A stretch of DNA of 64,000 nucleotides from Rotaria socialis (lineage: Eukaryota; Rotifera; Eurotatoria; Philodinida; Philodinidae). This document shows positions 37,115 to 49,040 of the stretch, in pieces. The translations under genes and the position numbers were made by a program. The stretch is from NCBI GenBank assembly GCA_905331475.1, contig CAJNYU010003300.1, positions 32,596-96,595 on the forward strand, in the 5' to 3' direction. Numbering within the stretch: position 1 is the first letter of the stretch; each line of letters starts with the position of its first letter. The notes beneath the pieces were generated by a model. That model did not search any database and was not told the DNA's origin. It saw only the letters and a program-made list of their open reading frames with translations.

Positions 37115-38189
37115 ATATTATGATTATAATAAGCTTTTAGTTTTGTATGAAATAGTATGAATGCATTTTTCTCAGGGCTTTTCAAATGTTGTATTTTAAT
37201 CTTCACAATATTCTATCATTTTATCTGCAATATATGTTATCTCCTCTTGTTGAGTTTTTTTGTAATGCACCATCATTGATATTAGTCGTATCGTTCATTA
37301 ATTGAATTTGTTTAAATGATTCCGATTTTTATGTTCATATTCGAATTCATAAATTTTCTAGACAGATGACATTGTCGAAACAGCACTGCTATTTTGCTCG
37401 GAAATAAATTTCAACGAAATTGAGAGTTATATTTCTGATCGATTTTCAACGAGATTGACAAACAAGAATCTTTTCGTTGAAAATTCCATATTCAATTCTG
37501 TGTAGATCTTTGAACAATCACTGTACAAGATTATTCTTCATTTACGATTCAAATATGAAACATCGTTGCCTTGTTTTAAATTTTCAATTGAAAATATATT
37601 TTCTGTAAAATTATATCAGCAATCTCGTTTTGAGATAACAGATATATTCAAATACTTCTTCCATGAAATGAAGAGATTCATTATCTACATTTATTTCATT
37701 AATCAACCGGAAGCTATCACACTGCAAATTTTTTCTATGTTGCGCTCAGGACAAAAGGCAGGAAAATAATTTTAAGCGAAGTATACGAATTATAAAATCT
37801 AAAGCCTTGATAAAAATGATGTGACTGCTTTCAAATTTAGTAGCCACATGGTATTTGTGCTATTTTGAAAGAAATTCACAATAAAAGTCGATCTGCCAAT
37901 AAAAGCATCACACGTAAGAATTGAAAAACAAATATAATTTTAAAGAATCTTTTTCTGTTTAAAAATTTATTTTAATTTTACTATTCTAATCACATTATTC
38001 AATTTTAAATTGAACGTAATTACATTACTAGGTCAATATGCGAAATAAACTACAATTCAAGTTACGGTATTAATTGATTCATACTTTCGTGAATTAAAAT
38101 ACCGATAAAATAAACTGCAACTACGTAGAGAATAAAAAGTCATGATCTTCTCGTATGGGAATTCACATGCTTTTCCAAATGGGAAAAAA
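37115..38189. other. no gene seen
   Basis: AT-rich sequence without family similarity or obvious repeats. Confidence 0.55.
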
Positions 38190-38233
38190 TGGGGTGTGAG
38201 TGTATGAGCTGGCACATGATACCCACACCCCAC
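38190..38233. repeat. telomere-like inverted repeat H7
   Basis: TGGGGTGTGAGTGTATGA, short loop, then ATACCCACACCCCA. Compact copy with nearly symmetrical outer six bases. Confidence 0.75.
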
Positions 38234-38262
38234 TTTATCAGTCAAACTCAAGGAGGAAAAGC

Positions 38263-38320
38263 GGATCCTGGATCCTTGGATCCTAGTGGATTCTGGTGGA
38301 TCCTGGTGGATCCTATTGGA
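38263..38320. repeat. GGATCC-rich minisatellite
   Basis: Units of about 10-12 bp (GGATCCTGGT type) repeated about six times with GGATCC or close variants in each. Further single copies occur near 38484. The unit is self-complementary at its core. Confidence 0.75.
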
Positions 38321-39089
38321 ACCTTCTGCTCCCAATAAAGGGCATTAGATTGCACAATAGATTGACTGGAGTGTACGGAAATCTATGAGAAGCTACTTCA
38401 ATCTACTAAATACGTCGGAGTCTACCACAATGCACCAGAAATGGATTCGCTCTACAGCAATCTGCAAACAACGTAAAAAAACATGGATCCTGGTGGATTA
38501 GGGGTATGCAGCTTACGGTCATAAGTGCTGATAAGCGTGAGCGTTTCTTCTCCAAATAGAATATACAAGAAATCAGTAATAATGAACCCACTTTAGCTGT
38601 ATTCATATAAAAATACATTATAGTATTTCATACAGTTTCTTATCTAATATATTCAATCGATGTATTTAAATACTTGTTACTCGATGAATTGACAATAAGC
38701 GCTAGAATAGGCTCATTAAAGTTTGGAAAATCATAGTTTCCGAATATTTGTTTCTTAAACTCGCTCATCTTACTACCGCAAACTACCAAGGAGCAAAGCT
38801 AGGATCTTATTATATATGTCTAGTAGGGGTAGCACGTTACTATTACCGGTAATAAGTAATAGCTGTTATTTCGAATTAATAATACTAACTGAAAGCCAGG
38901 AAAATTATTAAAAGTAATAAGGAAGAAATAAAGCAATAAAGAACTTGATCGTGGAATTATTTCTATTTTCTCATCACTAGGACTACAACAGCTCTCAGAT
39001 CGTAGTTCAGATCAAATGAACGAAAGAACTGTTGAAACAGTTCTATTCACTGATTTGCACACAATCGCTAGTATTATTTGGGCCATAAT

Positions 39090-40020
39090 TAAGGGTAACC
39101 CCTTCAATCCCTTAGGTCCTATCTAGATGTGATCCCTGTGACTTTTGCATTCTACCTGGAGGTGGTCCCCGTAAATTTGGTGGATTTACACTGGAATGGT
39201 TCCCTTAGCCATTTGGGATCTATTGAAGGGTTGTCCTTATGAATTTTTCGGGACCGCTAAGGATGGTACTTCAAATTTGAAGATATCACTGCTGAACAAA
39301 ATGACATGTTAAAATGATGATGCTTATATAGGACTGAAAAAGTTATAGAAACTGCCAATAGTTACGAATAGGTTTGTGCCGAGACCGAAACTTTCCATCT
39401 CCATCTCAGTCGTCGTGGTCGAGGTTTTGGTCTCGCTCTCTCTCTCTCTCTTGTTCGCGGTTAGCCTCGGTTTCAGTATTGATGAGTGTTGGTCTCGGTT
39501 CATCCCTAGTTACGACTGAATAAGTTATAAGAATTCCCTCTCACATTGCGCAAAAGAATACAAGGGATGCCACTATTTACGTACTAAAATGTTTCACGGA
39601 TCAGCCCTGGGAAGTTTTCACATAGTTTTAGTTACCATCATGTGGTAGGTCCAGAAAGGTACAGGACCACCCCTTGGTAGTTTCTTAAAAGTTCTACGTA
39701 TCATCTGTAAGTAGATCCCAAATAGTTAAAGAGACCATCCATGGGTAGGTCCTAAAACTTCTGACTACTCCCTCTGACTAAGTCCCTAGAATTTCTAAGT
39801 ACCACCCTTGGTCAGGCTCAAAACACTTCTAAGTATGACCCTTATATGATTCTTAAAACGTTCTGAGTATCACCTGTAGGTAGACTCATAATAGTTATAG
39901 GGGCCAGTTCTGGTCTGATCCTGGACGCGCCTAATACGACCTCACGGTAGTTCGCCAGCAGCTATAAGAAATCCTCCTGGATAGATACTAAAAAATTCTA
40001 AGTAATATCTTTGGGTCGGT
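39090..40020. repeat. degenerate minisatellite of about 50-60 bp units
   Basis: A recurring pattern (TTCTAAGTAYCACCCTTGG, then TAGGTCCTAAAA) is visible from about 39090 to 39360 and 39540 to 40020, interrupted by a 140-bp MITE. Units differ widely in length and sequence. No coding frame of note. TAATA-rich sequences with GTAATAATTATTAC palindromes border the block (about 38840-38960 and 40020-40140). Confidence 0.5.
39368..39508. mobile_element. hAT-like MITE with 8-bp target duplication
   Basis: About 140 bp with inverted ends TAGGTTTGTGCCGAGACC and (complement) TAGGGATGAACCGAGACC, flanked by GTTACGAA on the left and GTTACGAC on the right, a near-identical 8-bp duplication as made by hAT transposases. 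Contains a short CT run at about 39430-39452. No coding frame. Confidence 0.65.
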
Positions 40021-40563
40021 ATTTATTACGGTAATAATTATTACACGTTATTACTTAACAGTTGTTGCTTTTATTAGTTTCAATTTTTTGAACTTTATTA
40101 TTCGTAATAAATAATAAAAGTAATAATAATTAGGGATATACCGCTTACGCTCATGAGCGTAAGCCGTACACTCGGATGTTACATCCTACTTGATTTTTAA
40201 GTATCGCAAAATTCATTGGAACCTAGCAGAATTCATCGGAATTGACTAATTTGTCAATCTTCTCAGTTCACTCATGCTTCTTACTCGAAAATCCTACGAC
40301 CAATTCGTCCCTTTTCCGAGAGGTATGTTCAGATTTCCGAAAAAGTAAATTTCAGAAAATACCGAATTTCTAACAGAATATCGAAAGACATACAACTGTG
40401 CCAACAGATATTTCCTTGTAATTTCAGAAATCGCCATTAACTGAAAAAGAAAATTCTCAGAAATTACCATATTTTAACATACCAACCGACAGAACACCTA
40501 GGGAATTTCAGAAATCAGCTCCACAATCCAAAAGAAATTACGGTAAATACGGAAATTTCCACA

Positions 40564-40872
40564 CTTTATATCATGTACATACACTGGTATATGTATAGAT
40601 TTGAAGGCCCACCCTCAAAAATGAGAAGAAATTCTAGTAATTTCAGTAATTACCTGGAAATTACGGTAATTACCGAAATTTCCATAGTTTATATCATGTA
40701 CATACACTGGTATATATTTAGATTTGAAGGCCCACCCTCAAGAATGAGAAGAAATTCTACTAATTTCCGTAATTACCGTAATTTCCATGTAATTACCGAA
40801 ATTACTAGAATTTCTTCTCATTCTTGAGGGTGGGCCTTCAAATTTGTACACATATACCAGTGTATGTACATG
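40564..40872. repeat. two direct and one inverted copy of an 80-bp unit
   Basis: Unit with TGTACATACACTGGTATAT and GAAGGCCCACCCTCAA at 40564-40645 and 40687-40768, and its inverted copy at about 40806-40872. Between them lie runs of GGTAATTACCGAAATTTCC. The wider region (40300-41220) is full of AAATTTCC/GGAAATT motifs. Confidence 0.8.
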
Positions 40873-41956
40873 AGATTAACCATGGAAATTCCCGTAATTT
40901 CCAGGTAATTTGCGTTAGTGTGTTTTGTAGATTTGTGTAGTTTTCGTTGGGATGTAGTTGGAATTGTAGTAATTTCTTTGGAAGTTTCGAGCTCGGAGAA
41001 GTTCAGTATGGAAGTTTTGTGATTATGTTGCTATTCATTATGGGTAATTTTCGAAATTTCTAAGAAATTACTCCATCACTGTGTTTGCTGGCGTTGCGTA
41101 GTATCTCGGTTACTTCGAAAGTTTCCGGTATTTTCTAAAAGATGAATTTTTCATGTTTGTAATTTCCGAAATATGTATTTTTAGCTTGGAAATTTCATTT
41201 TTCGGAAATCTGCCCACTGCTGAATGATGAATCACAACCATATTAGTATCATGGTTTTTGTTATATGCGTTTGATATAATGGCAATCATTTTGAAAGCTT
41301 AGCCGTTCATCGAAAACTATGCATCTTCATATACAGTGCGTCTGAATCAAAACACACTTAGCAAGAATTTAAAAAAATTTCATCGAAACAATTCATTGTT
41401 TGATGTGTACACTCGAGTAATGCATTGGATAACAGTGGAACAAGCTGATTTAGTGGCCAGACGATTATACATATAATTATTCTACTCTAATTACACCCTA
41501 GTACCAGCACTTATTGTTCCCTCTACTTATAATAAGTTCCAATATTGATGGAACTTTGAACAAGACGGTATGATAAAAATCTTAGGACGTCGTTTAAATA
41601 CTGTTAGATAAATAGTAGAAAGTTGATGCTGTGCTGAATTAGTATTTCATAGAGTGGAAATTCATAGTTCTGTTACCGCTGAGATCCTTTAAGCAAAAAA
41701 TGATCCAAAATCGGTACTGTCCAATAACACCGAGCCGAGCAGATCAGAAAGCTCATGCATCAGAGAATAAAAGGCACAAAACGAAAATTCTGTGATGGTA
41801 AGTCAGGATTATGTTATCATATTTGAAGAGAATAAATCAAAATATGTGCATTTAAAAAAGTGCACTACTGATATATTGTATCTTCGTACGTCATCAAGTA
41901 GCTTAGTAAACAATTGAGGCTTTCAAAAGCTTAATGAATCAGTAGAATATTTGTGT
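40873..41956. other. no gene seen
   Basis: First part repeats GGAAATTTC-like motifs; the rest is AT-rich. A stop-broken stretch at about 41570-41830 reads weakly protein-like in one plus-strand frame but I recognise no family. Confidence 0.45.
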
Positions 41957-44283
41957 TCACCACCATATGTATACTTCACGCTCGACTCGCTTCAAAGAAT
42001 AATAATTGAGTAAGCCTTCAGCTTGAATAAATTTTTTCAATCCTTCATATGTTGATGTGCATGTATTTATGGAGTGGATGAGGTTCAAATGTGTACTGTT
42101 GGTATTGATCTTGAATTGTAAAAGTCGTACCAATGGCTCTAGCGCTTTCGGATTCAACCACGAATCGATTCTAAGTTGCTCTATCTGTGGACATAGAGCA
42201 ATAAAAACGTCCACATAGTTTATTGCGCATGATCCACCTATTTTCAGGTCAGTAATTTTATTGGTCGAAGATACCGATCGGAACGATTCATTCTGCTGGA
42301 TTTCCATGGATTTCACTTCATGATCTCTTGGCAGACTGTACGTCAATGTATGAATACTCGGGACACAATTCATCAAATGAATCAAGTCGATTAGAGGAAC
42401 TGGGGTGAGTTCTATATCCAATGTAGTCAGTTTGCTCAGCGATACAATCTTGGTTAGAGTATACTGAAGTTCTTCTATAGCGTTGTCACATCTATAAGAG
42501 AGGCTGAGTTTCGTGGCGTTCCCAAAGTTTTTCTGGCAACTCGCAATAGATCCGATATCTTTAATATATACGTGATCGACACTATCCATATTCATAGTTT
42601 GACCATTCGGATGATTACTTCGTCCAGAATAATTTCTCACTGTGTAGTCACTTCGTCTGCAACAAGAACAAGAAGCCACCTGGAAGATATGCATTACAGA
42701 CATAAAAGAAGATATCGAACGAATAAAATCCCGTGATTAAAATGCTTGGAGAGCAAATCATTCTATCTTTTCTAAATTGGGATTCTCGCTTTAAACGTTG
42801 AAAATTAACTCTGGCGGCATGAACAGCACTTTAGTGCAAAGTACATTCTTGGCTCCTGAAAGTGTACCCGCAATAAATTACTTCATTTGACAACGGTGTC
42901 TAACATTATTTGTTTGTGATAGTGTGTCATTGAATGGGAGCGAGTCATTAAGATTATCGATGATTTTCTATTACATCTCTTCGTATATTCAAGACGAACT
43001 TTTAGTATTTATCGCATGTTGTAATCAAAATAACCCATCGTTTTTTAGAAGTCGAGAACATTTTTGTATTACCTGTAGGGATTGACCGAAAAAAACCACA
43101 TTTCACCTTCATAGTCTTTCACAGCGAGTTGATACTCAAAATACCATTTGTGTTGAGCCCAAAACAGCGAACTGAATTTTCTCAGTGTTTCATTACAATC
43201 CGCTAGATTCCATTCAGTATATATCCCGTATATATGATAGGAGTAATTAAGATCAAATATACGTAAATGGGGCATTGACGATGAGATTAATTGTTCCCAT
43301 CTATTCGCATCTAAATACTTCTTATTTTGTTTTACAGATATATGTAAAACCTGTAGGTGAGAAAGTAGATTTGTGGTGATTCTTTCAAAATGATCGAATG
43401 GTGTCAAACCCATATCAACAGTTAAGTGTGTTAGACGCAAGGAAGCGATAGTAGAATCTATTGCAGGGAGATTATCCCGACATTTGGAGAAATTGAAGTC
43501 TAATCGTTTGAGATGAGGAGCACATGCCAATAAACCAATGATATCATCATAATCAAGGGCCTGCAGAATAACAATTTCTTCGAGAGGACTCGTAACATGT
43601 AGCATGCGCACAGTAGGATTACCAGAATAGTCATATCTTCTTTTTAGATTCATTTTGCAGTATGTCAATGCTGGTAAATTCAGTATACTTCTATAGATTT
43701 CATCATGATTTCGATATTCATCAATTGGCATAATGGTCAAAGATGATAACTGAGTTAACGAAGTTAAGCGCCGGATGATATTCAGTAGATATTTCGATTT
43801 GATATTATCGAAAACCAATTTTTCTAATCGAATAAAACGCGACGCTATTTTCACTGGCGAGAAGAATAAGTCCACAACGTATAAATTCGAAAGATATATG
43901 AATCTGATTCGATCCTGATTGGGAGTTATAATGTTTTCAACATATCTGGAAAACTCGGATTTCGACATAGACCCAATATTGACATTCAATAGAACGCTGG
44001 AATTTGTGATAAGCTGTCGGAAACGTGAATTGAGATTGTAAAACGCTGCATAAATGTCGAGAGCATAAAGATATTCGCAAATTCCACAAATAATTTCATT
44101 TGGTAGGATTTCGAATACTGTGACGCTTTCATGCGTTTCCCTGCAAATATTGAACGGTATTTTAGAGAAATAAAATGTTAATATTTTCGCTGACTTTGAA
44201 GTTAATTCGTTAAGCGGCACGTTCTTATTCGTGTGAGAGTAGTTGCAGTCTGTTGCTCGTTGGCGTGGTCTAATCCGAGACAT
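41957..44283 (-). CDS. F-box-like protein of a bdelloid-type expanded family
   Basis: Two exons, 43073-44283 and 41957-42656, joined by a 416-bp intron (GTAATA...TGCAG) with matching phase, so NPYR continues into RSDYTVRNYSG; about 635 residues. An N-terminal F-box-like segment (residues about 58-95: FEILPNEIICGICEYLYALD, AFYNLNSRFRQL) is followed by irregular leucine-rich repeats (FIRLEKLVFDNIKSKYLLNI, LACAPHLKRLDFNFS, RWEQLISSSMPHLRIFDLNY) and a C-terminal block (VDHVYIKD, IALCPQIEQLRIDSW, YSLKRVEREVYIWW). I associate this architecture with a large bdelloid gene family. Probable SCF ubiquitin-ligase receptor; target unknown. No stop or frameshift, so it looks intact although it sits among transposon remains. 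Confidence 0.8.
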
Positions 44284-44535
44284 TTGTTGATGAAAACTGA
44301 AGAGAAAGTTAAAAAGCTCTGTTTTGATAAGTTGAACTTAGGATTCTGCTAATAGCGCAATCTGACCCTCAGCATGATTGTTAAACTTTGTGCGAGTTCA
44401 CTATGGATGTAAAACCGAGAAAAATAGCGAACCTAGCTGAATCAATCGGAAGTCGTTGTATTAGAGGAGGTTCGAGTTTTCAAAGAGTCAATTAGAGTTC
44501 TACCCTTTCGAAGTATATTAAAAAGTTGAGCGATA

Positions 44536-44600
44536 GGATGTGGGTGTGGGTGTTTTCCTCTAAAGTCGCACCCGCACCCGCACCCGCACCCACACCCTCA
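44536..44600. repeat. telomere-like inverted repeat H8
   Basis: GGATGTGGGTGTGGGTG, about 14-base loop, then four CGCACC units turning into CCCACACCCTCA. It lies about 250 bp upstream of the F-box gene start. The left outer bases GGATGTGGGTGTGGGTG are identical to those of H1. Confidence 0.85.
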
Positions 44601-46654
44601 CGATAGCTTCATTGAAATGACACTGCCGGTTTGATTCGCTCTGTTACTTGAGTACGGGGTATTATGCCGAGTATGATGTTGAAAGACTCAATAAACTAAA
44701 CATTATCCAGCTTGATCAAAAACTTAAGAATTTTTTCTCTTCAAACTCATAATGTTCGACAATTCTTATTGGTCAAGAAACAATAATTTGCTAAGCATTG
44801 TTTAAAACATTCACTAATCAAACAAGATTGATCGCTGACGGCCATATTTTACAACTTTTCACCTTACGACTAGCATGCTATCATTGAAGTAAAGATACCA
44901 TTGAAAAATATAACTGCAAAATTTCTTATCGATGTGTATTTCTTTGTAAGTATGGTATCAAACGTCTTTGGAGAAAATGAAAGATTACGTTTTTATTCGA
45001 AAAGAAGTAATCTTCTCCACGTGGCTTTCTTTATTTTTTACTCATAACGGTAAATATAAAAACATCGTGAGGGTCGTTTATTGATCTTAATGTATTAATA
45101 CGAAAATGTTGTTTTGAAGCTTTTCAATTCTGTTTGAAGTAATATTGAATTTCTAAAGCTTTGGTTTCATCTGCCTTCGAATAGCAGAACTCGTCAGTGG
45201 AATCTGCATTAACATTGATATAAAACTTCTGAGTAAAAACAATGGTGGAATAGTTCATGTTTTTCTTATATGCATTTTTAGTATAAGGATTCGAATCGGA
45301 TGGTTTTGTTGATTGAAAAAATCTCTTTTTCAACGTATAGTTTTAAATTTTACCTGAGTGTCAGAATTTTCAATTAGCTTACCTGTATTTGAGTTAGTCG
45401 ATGTATTAGAGTAAATGAAAACCATACTCACTTATTATTTCACCGTTTCTGTCACAAAGATAAGACAACGTGAAAAAGAGTTACTAACAGATAGGTCAAA
45501 ATAAATTACACTTTCAATATTTTACTAATATTTCCTCGAATTTCTACCTAATTGAGTAATACTTTTTTGAATTCGTTGTCTCAATCTCTATAAACATGGA
45601 TATTTAATTCGATTCCTCTCAATACCTTCTGCTTCTTCAGTCAATGGCAACAAGTAACGTGAGGTCGGGTACGATACTCATGTGAGGCGTTAGTTGTTTT
45701 TTCTGTTCTGTTGAATATTTTGCATGAAGTTTCGTCCAAAACGCTTTTATCTGTGGTAAGACATACTCTCTCGAAATCTGTCCGGGTAAATGAGTAACTG
45801 ATCATGCTTAATCTAAATATGCCATTTATTTTTACCGAGAAGAATTTTTTCAAAACCACTTTGGGGTGACACGCCAATGGCTAGCTGCTGTCCTTATGGC
45901 TTATCTTGAAATGAGTCGTTAGAATAGTTGTACTGCATCTACGAAAAGTTTCACTGAAACAATTATTTCTAGAAAATGTTATCAAGGGTAGTCGGGACAA
46001 TGTATTTGACATCAGTTTTTCATATATGAGTTTTCATTTGTGAGAAATAGAATCAATACAAAGGAGCTTTGTATTTTAGGAAAAAAACTGTAAGTTTTGT
46101 TGACAGCAATTACGATGTTGCTAGGTATTCCAAAATAAAAAGAAAGTTGATGACATCTTTTGAAATGTTTATCATAGTTCGATAAAGAATGGATGTGTCT
46201 TTAGCAAAACAGTAGTCTTATACCAAAATATAAGAATGGACAGTATTAAACCAAAGTATCCTATGTCAGCGCTGTCGAGATAAGAGTTATATTACTTCCG
46301 ACATGGTAGCCTGCTTCAAAGCGCAAACCACTCATTAGAGTGAAGTTCATAAACTTTAACTCAGCAAATCAAGTGAATACAGGTAATCATTAATAGTATC
46401 AATAAATACAGGCACACAATCTATACTAAAATTATTCATAAAGCACTAGATAGTTGTGGTGATAACCTTATACTAGAATCATTCGGAGTGATTTTATTGT
46501 TATTTAGTTCTTCCTCCTTGGAAATACCTCCAGCTGATTGCTCTGTATTGAGTTTTAATCTAGTATTAGTAATAATCTATGAACTGATGCGTAGCTTTGA
46601 TTCAAACAGCGATTAAAAGGATATGATAGCAAGGCAATAAATTTTTCAGATGAA
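44601..46654. other. 2 kb with no recognised gene
   Basis: AT-rich. Short frames at 45124-45333 and 45641-45877 (minus) have no family signal. No transposon ends found. Confidence 0.5.
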
Positions 46655-46966
46655 TTGAGAAAAACGTTCGTTGAATTAGTGTTTCAAAATAATGACATGA
46701 CTGAGGGTGTGAACAGCTACCATAATCTAGATTTCATTGGAACTACCCAAATCATCAGATGGCTTAAAGAAAACAATGATTTTAAAGAAAAAATCAAAAT
46801 TTCTAATTTATATCCGGCATATCTATACAGAGAGTTAACATCTCATACAAATATGTTGGTAAAATCAATGGAAAACAGATTGGCCTATCTCTTAACGAAA
46901 AGACAAGTTCAATCTGCTAGTCTCAACCTTTGCTTTTCAGCAACCGACTTTTGTGTCGAAAATTAG
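46655..46966 (+). CDS. unrecognised 103-codon frame upstream of RT fragment
   Basis: Charged, helix-like sequence (IIRWLKENNDFKEKIKISNL, YLYRELTSHTNMLVKSMENR) ending 65 bp before hairpin H9. It could be part of the N-terminal region of the Athena element downstream or an unrelated remnant. I do not recognise it. Confidence 0.3.
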   Translation: MRKTFVELVFQNNDMTEGVNSYHNLDFIGTTQIIRWLKENNDFKEKIKISNLYPAYLYRELTSHTNMLVKSMENRLAYLLTKRQVQSASLNLCFSATDFCVEN

Positions 46967-47031
46967 CGATCTAATTAATGTGCTTCAATATAAATTAATT
47001 TGAAAAAATAAATGCAGAGTTTGATTTCGCC

Positions 47032-47142
47032 GGGTGTGTGTGTGGGCGTGGGCGTGGGTGTAGGAGTTGAGGAAAGACCTATATCCACAGCCGAACCCAC
47101 ACACAACAACACCCACACCCACACCCACACCCACACACACCC
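47032..47142. repeat. telomere-like inverted repeat H9
   Basis: Left arm GGGTGTGTGTGTGGGCGTGG continuing in GGGTG units to about 47062; right arm (about 47095-47142) of CCCACA/CACACC units. The reverse-transcriptase similarity begins directly after the right arm, without a spacer. Confidence 0.85.
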
Positions 47143-48381
47143 AATTTATAAGCAAACAACTGGTGGTGCTATGGATTCATCATTGACATTAACTTTGGCT
47201 AATATTTTTATGTCAGAATGGCAAAAAAAACTTGTCGAAGAACAAACAAAGACGGGTGAATTTTATGGAAGGTAAGTGACCAGAAATTTTAAATTTAAAA
47301 TAATGACTATTATCTAATTTTTTTCTTTATAGATACATTGATGATATTTTTATGACTTGGAATAGATCTGAAGAAGAATTAAGAAAATTATTAGATGATG
47401 TGAATACATGGCATCCAAATATTAAATTAGACTATTAAATTGGTTATAGTCTTCCATTTCTTGATGTACAACTTACAAATAACAATGGCATACTATCAAC
47501 ATGTGTCTATCATAAACCTTCAGCTGAACCATATGTTACACCATTTACATCTGATCATCCTCGACATGTTTTTTCGAATATAATCAAATCTTCTATTGAA
47601 CGTGCAACAAGATATTCATCGATATTTGAAGCATTCAATTATGAACGACGTTACATTAAATTGATGTTACTATACAATGAGTAAGTTTTTATTTCACATT
47701 TTATTAAAAGATTTATTCTATTTCAATCGTGCATTATTTAGATATCCATCAACATTTATTGAAAATGAGTTTCACAAATATTTTTCGCAATATATATCAA
47801 AATCACCATTTCTACCATTAATTGATGACGAACAAAAATATTTTCTTATGCGAAAACAAATATTAGGTCAACCAACACCTCGGCAAACACAAGTGGTACT
47901 GAGTGCAGCATTGGCTGACATTGACAACGATCCACTAGATGATGATGAGAGACAACAACCAAACCCTGCCCCAAAAAAATCTGAAGAAAAAGATTCCAAC
48001 ATCAATAAGAAATTCTTCACTCATTATACATATGAAAAACGTTTCAAAACATGCAAACGAGATATGCATCAAGTATACCACGATACATTTAAAGATACAC
48101 CAGCAATGTACACAAAATTAATCGTAGGCAACCGCATCCGTCGTCAAGCACACAATGAGCTAATACGCAAACGACCAAACCAAGCATTGTTACAAAATAA
48201 AAAAATACCCAAAAGTGAGTCAAACAACTTCACCAAAAATGATTTATCTCATAGCTTTACATAAAAAAATTTAAACACTTCTTTTGCTACCATTAATTAG
48301 GAAAATTCGAAAAGCCAAAAACAACTCGACAACAAACTACAACTATCATCAAGCCTCCATAGACCGAATACCAATGACCAG
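47143..48381 (+). pseudogene. Athena-type Penelope-like reverse transcriptase, 5' truncated
   Basis: C-terminal half of an Athena RT (telomere-associated Penelope-like elements of bdelloids). Exons: 47143-47271, 47334-47673, 47742-about 48213, with a possible final exon after 48300. Seen: GGAMDSSLTLTLANIFM (relatives have Gly at the position of the first Asp), the catalytic YIDDIFMTW, LPFLDVQLTNN, YHKPSAEPYVTPFTSDHPRH, ATRYSSIFEAF, FLMRKQILGQPTPRQTQ, FFTHYTYEKRF. The RT fingers that should precede GGAM are missing and replaced by H9. TAA at 47436-47438 interrupts the frame between LDY and IGYSLPF. Introns are kept with good splice sites, as in known Athena elements. Inactive remnant. Confidence 0.85.
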
Positions 48382-48833
48382 GAAGTTTCTGTCCTCAGGA
48401 TGATTAATCCAAAAACAATGAAAACAATAATAATAAAAACTTCGGAAAACAATTCCTATCAATAATTAATTAATGTATCCTTCAAAAAACAAAAATAAAA
48501 TAAAAACATATCATCCTGATCCAGAAATTACTCCAATAAAATTTCAAAAAACCTTCTAACTTTCTTTTTCTTTCAGATATATGCCCACAATTAATTTAAA
48601 AAAAAATTAACATTCAAACATGGGAAAACAACTCTATACATCATCGTAGCTGTTCACACTACAGTTTCTTGAATTTATCAACTTATATATATCAGTTAAT
48701 TTTAATTCTATATATAAGTCAGATATAATTTTATCTTGTGATTTCTTTAAAATTTATTTTATATTAATCATTTAGATATTTTGTCAACTGATGATTCCCT
48801 TCAGCAAGGATGAAACTAGTCTTGACTGCTGTT
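48382..48833. other. no gene seen
   Basis: AT-rich 3' flank of the RT fragment; probable 3' untranslated part of the element. Confidence 0.5.
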
Positions 48834-49037
48834 CACACACACCCACACCCTCTCTCTGTCGGAGGGAAGAAAGACGTAAAAAGGGTGAGTTGCTGTTGTC
48901 AGGGTGTGGGTGTGGGTGTTGCTGTGGGTGGGTATGCCTCTGTCGAGCAATTAATCTCACACCCCTATCTCACACCCCTATCCACGCCCACGTCCACACC
49001 CATACCCACAGCTACAGCTACACCCACACCCACCCTC
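48834..49037. repeat. telomere-like inverted repeat H10 (compound)
   Basis: The largest copy. A C-rich arm (CACACACACCCACACCCTC, 48834-48852) is followed by the G-rich arm (48901-48932, AGGGTGTGGGTGTGGGTG then GTGGGTGGGT) and a long C-rich arm (48956-49037) with CACACCCCTAT, CCACGCCCACGT and CCCACACCCACCCTCT. Looks like two overlapping hairpins or one that has grown. It abuts the SWIM-domain fragment. Confidence 0.8.
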
Positions 49038-49040
49038 TAA

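Noticed and set aside
38821-40143. A 1.3-kb hAT element bounded by GTAATA-rich ends
   Set aside because: The two ends share TAATA words but do not form a convincing inverted pair or target duplication; only the inner 140-bp MITE is supported.
41340-41840. Possible Tc1-type transposase remnant
   Set aside because: Only vague protein-like stretches broken by many stops; no DDE or helix-turn-helix motif that I could point to.
45124-45877. Two minus-strand frames of 69 and 78 codons
   Set aside because: No recognisable domain or splice context.
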